From: Vibrio gangliei
GTDB lineage: Bacteria > Pseudomonadota > Gammaproteobacteria > Enterobacterales > Vibrionaceae
Assembly (NCBI RefSeq): GCF_026001925.1
Contig: NZ_AP021869.1
Location: forward strand, 2,232,001-2,296,000
Direction of reading: 5' to 3'
DNA: 64,000 bases
The notes beneath the pieces are model-generated. The model did not search any database. It was given only the letters and a program-made list of their open reading frames with translations, and had not been told where the DNA came from. The position numbers and the translations under genes were made by a program. This document shows positions 56,302-64,000 of this stretch, piece after piece (the first letter of the stretch is position 1; each line of letters opens with the position of its first letter).

Positions 56302-56420
56302 AGCCTGGCGATGTCCTACTCTCACATGGGGAAACCCCACACTACCATCGGCGCTACTTTGTTTCACTTCTGAGTTCGGCATGGAATCAGGTGGGTCCAA
56401 AGCGCTATGGTCGCCAAGCA
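56302..56420 (-). rRNA. rrf: 5S ribosomal RNA, first operon
   Basis: About 119 nt, starting TGCTTGGCGACC and ending TCGCCAGGCT on the minus strand, with the conserved CCGAACTCAGAAGTGAAAC core. It lies between 23S and tRNA-Asp; ends are accurate to a few bases. Confidence 0.96.
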
Positions 56421-56556
56421 AATTCTTTATGTTAATCGCCGATAGGCGCTTAACTTAATTCGGAAAGCTGTTTGCTATCTCTAGCTAAAGTCTCATCACT
56501 CATTCAAGTGCTTATCTGTATTCTTTTGAGTCCATCAAAACCCTTTAGGTGTTGTA

Positions 56557-59443
<2,887 letters not shown>

Positions 59444-59786
59444 ATACAACCCAAAAGGGTCTTTATGTATGTTCAACTAAATAAGGTTTTAGTTTTTGAT
59501 GATTAAGAGGGTTAATCTTAGTCATCGTTGCCGGACTCAATAGAACAAACAATGAATTGTTTGTTTGAATACAAGACACTTGAATGTGTGTTGTGTGTTT
59601 ATCTTAAAGATAAACATTGAGAACTTTTATTTGATAAAACATAAAATGTTTTATCAGTCAGCTTTCCAAATTGTTAAAGAGCAAAGAGTTTGTTATTACA
59701 AACCACTTTTTAAAGACTTTCATCGTCACTAAACCCCATCCAACAATAAAGATTGGATGCGATGCATCGTAAAAGTATTTAAAGAG
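59444..59786 (-). other. 16S-23S spacer, part between tRNA-Val and 23S, with boxA
   Basis: No gene lies in these 343 bases. On the minus strand GCTCTTTAACA (59672-59682) is a boxA antitermination element placed before 23S, followed by repeats of TTTTATC/GATAAA type and the left arm of the 23S processing stem near the end. Confidence 0.8.
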
Positions 59787-59862
59787 TGGTGGGCGATACC
59801 GGGCTCGAACCAGTGACCCCCTGCTTGTAAGGCAGGTGCTCTCCCAACTGAGCTAATCGCCC
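59787..59862 (-). tRNA. tRNA-Val (UAC)
   Basis: A complete 76-nt tRNA with CCA, acceptor GGGCGAT/ATCGCCC, anticodon TAC in CCTTACAAG. Third tRNA of the 16S-23S spacer. Confidence 0.97.
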
Positions 59863-59903
59863 ATAATTTCTCTTACCTAAAGTAAGCATTCCTATGGAAG
59901 GAA

Positions 59904-59979
59904 TGGTGGGTCGTGCAGGATTCGAACCTGCGACCAATTGATTAAAAGTCAACTGCTCTACCAACTGAGCTAACGACCC
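59904..59979 (-). tRNA. tRNA-Lys (UUU)
   Basis: A complete 76-nt tRNA with CCA, acceptor GGGTCGT/ACGACCC, anticodon TTT in GACTTTTAATC. Second tRNA of the spacer. Confidence 0.97.
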
Positions 59980-59999
59980 CTTTTATTCTCAAAGGAGAA

Positions 60000-60075
60000 T
60001 GGTATCCCGTAGGGGAGTCGAACCCCTGTTACCGCCGTGAAAGGGCGGTGTCCTAGGCCTCTAGACGAACGGGAC
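60000..60075 (-). tRNA. tRNA-Glu (UUC)
   Basis: A complete 76-nt tRNA with CCA, acceptor GTCCCGT with ACGGGAT, anticodon TTC in CCCTTTCACGG. First tRNA after 16S. Confidence 0.97.
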
Positions 60076-60168
60076 ACAGGATTGAAAGCATTGGGATGCT
60101 TTCTTATAAACTCTTCTATATAAACCTAATCAATCTGTGTGAACACTCATCAATGCACAATCTTTACG

Positions 60169-61710
<1,542 letters not shown>

Positions 61711-61960
61711 AAGATTTTGTTCGGCTCAATGAATAACTGATTACATACACCTTACTTTTAAAATAAAAAGCTTAGTAATGTTGAATTGACTGTGCCAAGT
61801 TAAAAACTTGATTGGTCACTCAGTTCATTGAAACCAATGTGATACCGAAGTATCTCTATTTGATTATCATCAACGAGTGCCCACACAGATTGATAGGTTT
61901 AAATTGTTAAAGAGCTTTGCTTTCAATGGCTTGACTAGGTCTCGCCCAAGCAGGATGCGT
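61711..61960 (-). promoter_or_regulatory. rRNA leader with boxA
   Basis: This roughly 250-nt leader between promoter and 16S holds a boxA GCTCTTTAACA at 61905-61915 (minus strand), the site where NusB/NusE load to form the antitermination complex. No gene lies here. Confidence 0.82.
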
Positions 61961-61988
61961 ATAATACGCTTCCAAAATTTAAAGTCAA
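61961..61988 (-). promoter_or_regulatory. rRNA operon promoter
   Basis: On the minus strand TTGACT (61983-61988), a 16-base spacer and TATTAT (61961-61966) precede a GC-rich discriminator (ACGCATCC). Upstream, 61989-62020 is almost pure A/T and could be an UP element. Confidence 0.85.
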
Positions 61989-62020
61989 GATAATATTTTC
62001 ATTAAAAACATTATTTTGAC

Positions 62021-62068
62021 TTCACTCTTTTAGAGTGAAAATAAAAACCCGTATTTATATGGGTTTTT
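62021..62068 (-). terminator. Terminator of the upstream rRNA operon, double hairpin
   Basis: On the minus strand AAAAACCC and GGGTTTTT (62043-62068) form a stem with a T-run. A second perfect stem TTCACTCT/AGAGTGAA follows at 62021-62039, between terminator and next promoter. Confidence 0.88.
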
Positions 62069-62080
62069 ACTAGAAATCAA

Positions 62081-62199
62081 AGCCTGGCGATGTCCTACTC
62101 TCACATGGGGAAACCCCACACTACCATCGGCGCTACTTTGTTTCACTTCTGAGTTCGGCATGGAATCAGGTGGGTCCAAAGCGCTATGGTCGCCAAGCA
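62081..62199 (-). rRNA. rrf: 5S ribosomal RNA, second operon
   Basis: Identical by eye to the copy at 56302 over about 119 nt. It is the last gene of this operon: no tRNA-Asp follows before the terminator. Confidence 0.96.
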
Positions 62200-62334
62200 A
62201 ATTCTTTTGTTAATCGCCGTTAGGCGCTTAACTTAATTCGGAAAGCTGTTTGCTATCTCTAGCTAAAGTCTCATCACTCATTCAAGTGCTTATCTGTATT
62301 CTTTTGAGTCCATCAAAACCCTTTAGGTGTTGTA

Positions 62335-64000
<1,666 letters not shown>

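Overview
The window reads as chromosomal core DNA of a gammaproteobacterium of the genus Vibrio (or a very close relative). The pointers are a LuxR/HapR/OpaR-type quorum-sensing master regulator beside hpt, an uninterrupted dcw cluster ending in lpxC, an FbpABC iron transporter with a Fur box, a FMN riboswitch ahead of ribB, and rRNA operons with tRNA-Glu-Lys-Val in the 16S-23S spacer and tRNA-Asp at the distal end. No integrase, transposase, prophage or CRISPR array was seen.

Layout. 1-4.1 kb: partial hpt, the luxR-type regulator and acnB. 4.1-10.5 kb (minus strand): a patatin/beta-barrel outer-membrane protein, uracil permease, and the GspB/GspA (ExeBA) pair. 10.5-10.8 kb: a short interspersed repeat with inverted termini. 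10.9-16.0 kb: cca, uppP, folB-folK, plsY, tsaD. 16.1-20.7 kb: the macromolecular synthesis block rpsU-yqeY-dnaG-rpoD, followed by a CAU-anticodon tRNA that is best read as tRNA-Ile2. 21.1-26.4 kb: ribB with its riboswitch, satP, an MscS-like channel coupled to a bile-acid:sodium-symporter-type carrier, and a yiaW-yiaV-like pair. This is the most accessory-looking part. 26.6 kb: second copy of the interspersed repeat. 26.8-43.6 kb (all minus strand): rsmH-ftsL-ftsI-murE-murF-mraY-murD-ftsW-murG-murC-ftsQ-ftsA-ftsZ-lpxC. 43.8-49.7 kb: rnpB, pgl, rsmI, and divergent lpoA-yraN-diaA-dolP. 49.8-56.0 kb: fbpABC, glnK-amtB, yacL. 56.2-64.0 kb: one complete rRNA operon and the 3' part of a second, in tandem on the minus strand.

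How the genes fit together. The dcw cluster, uppP, lpoA and plsY/lpxC cover peptidoglycan precursor synthesis, septation, lipid carrier recycling, PBP1A activation and membrane/lipid A synthesis. rpsU/dnaG/rpoD, cca, tsaD, rnpB, rsmH, rsmI and the rRNA/tRNA genes cover replication initiation, transcription and translation. glnK-amtB has a sigma-54-like promoter and an NtrC-like site, and fbpABC has a near-perfect Fur box, so nitrogen and iron control can be read directly from the DNA.

I did not find a clearly undescribed biological system. The observations most worth a second look are regulatory or structural: a hairpin inserted in the luxR leader, a long inverted repeat ahead of acnB, a hairpin between ftsZ and lpxC, the two interspersed repeats that differ internally, the MscS-like/BASS gene pair, and the tandem rRNA operons with different distal ends.
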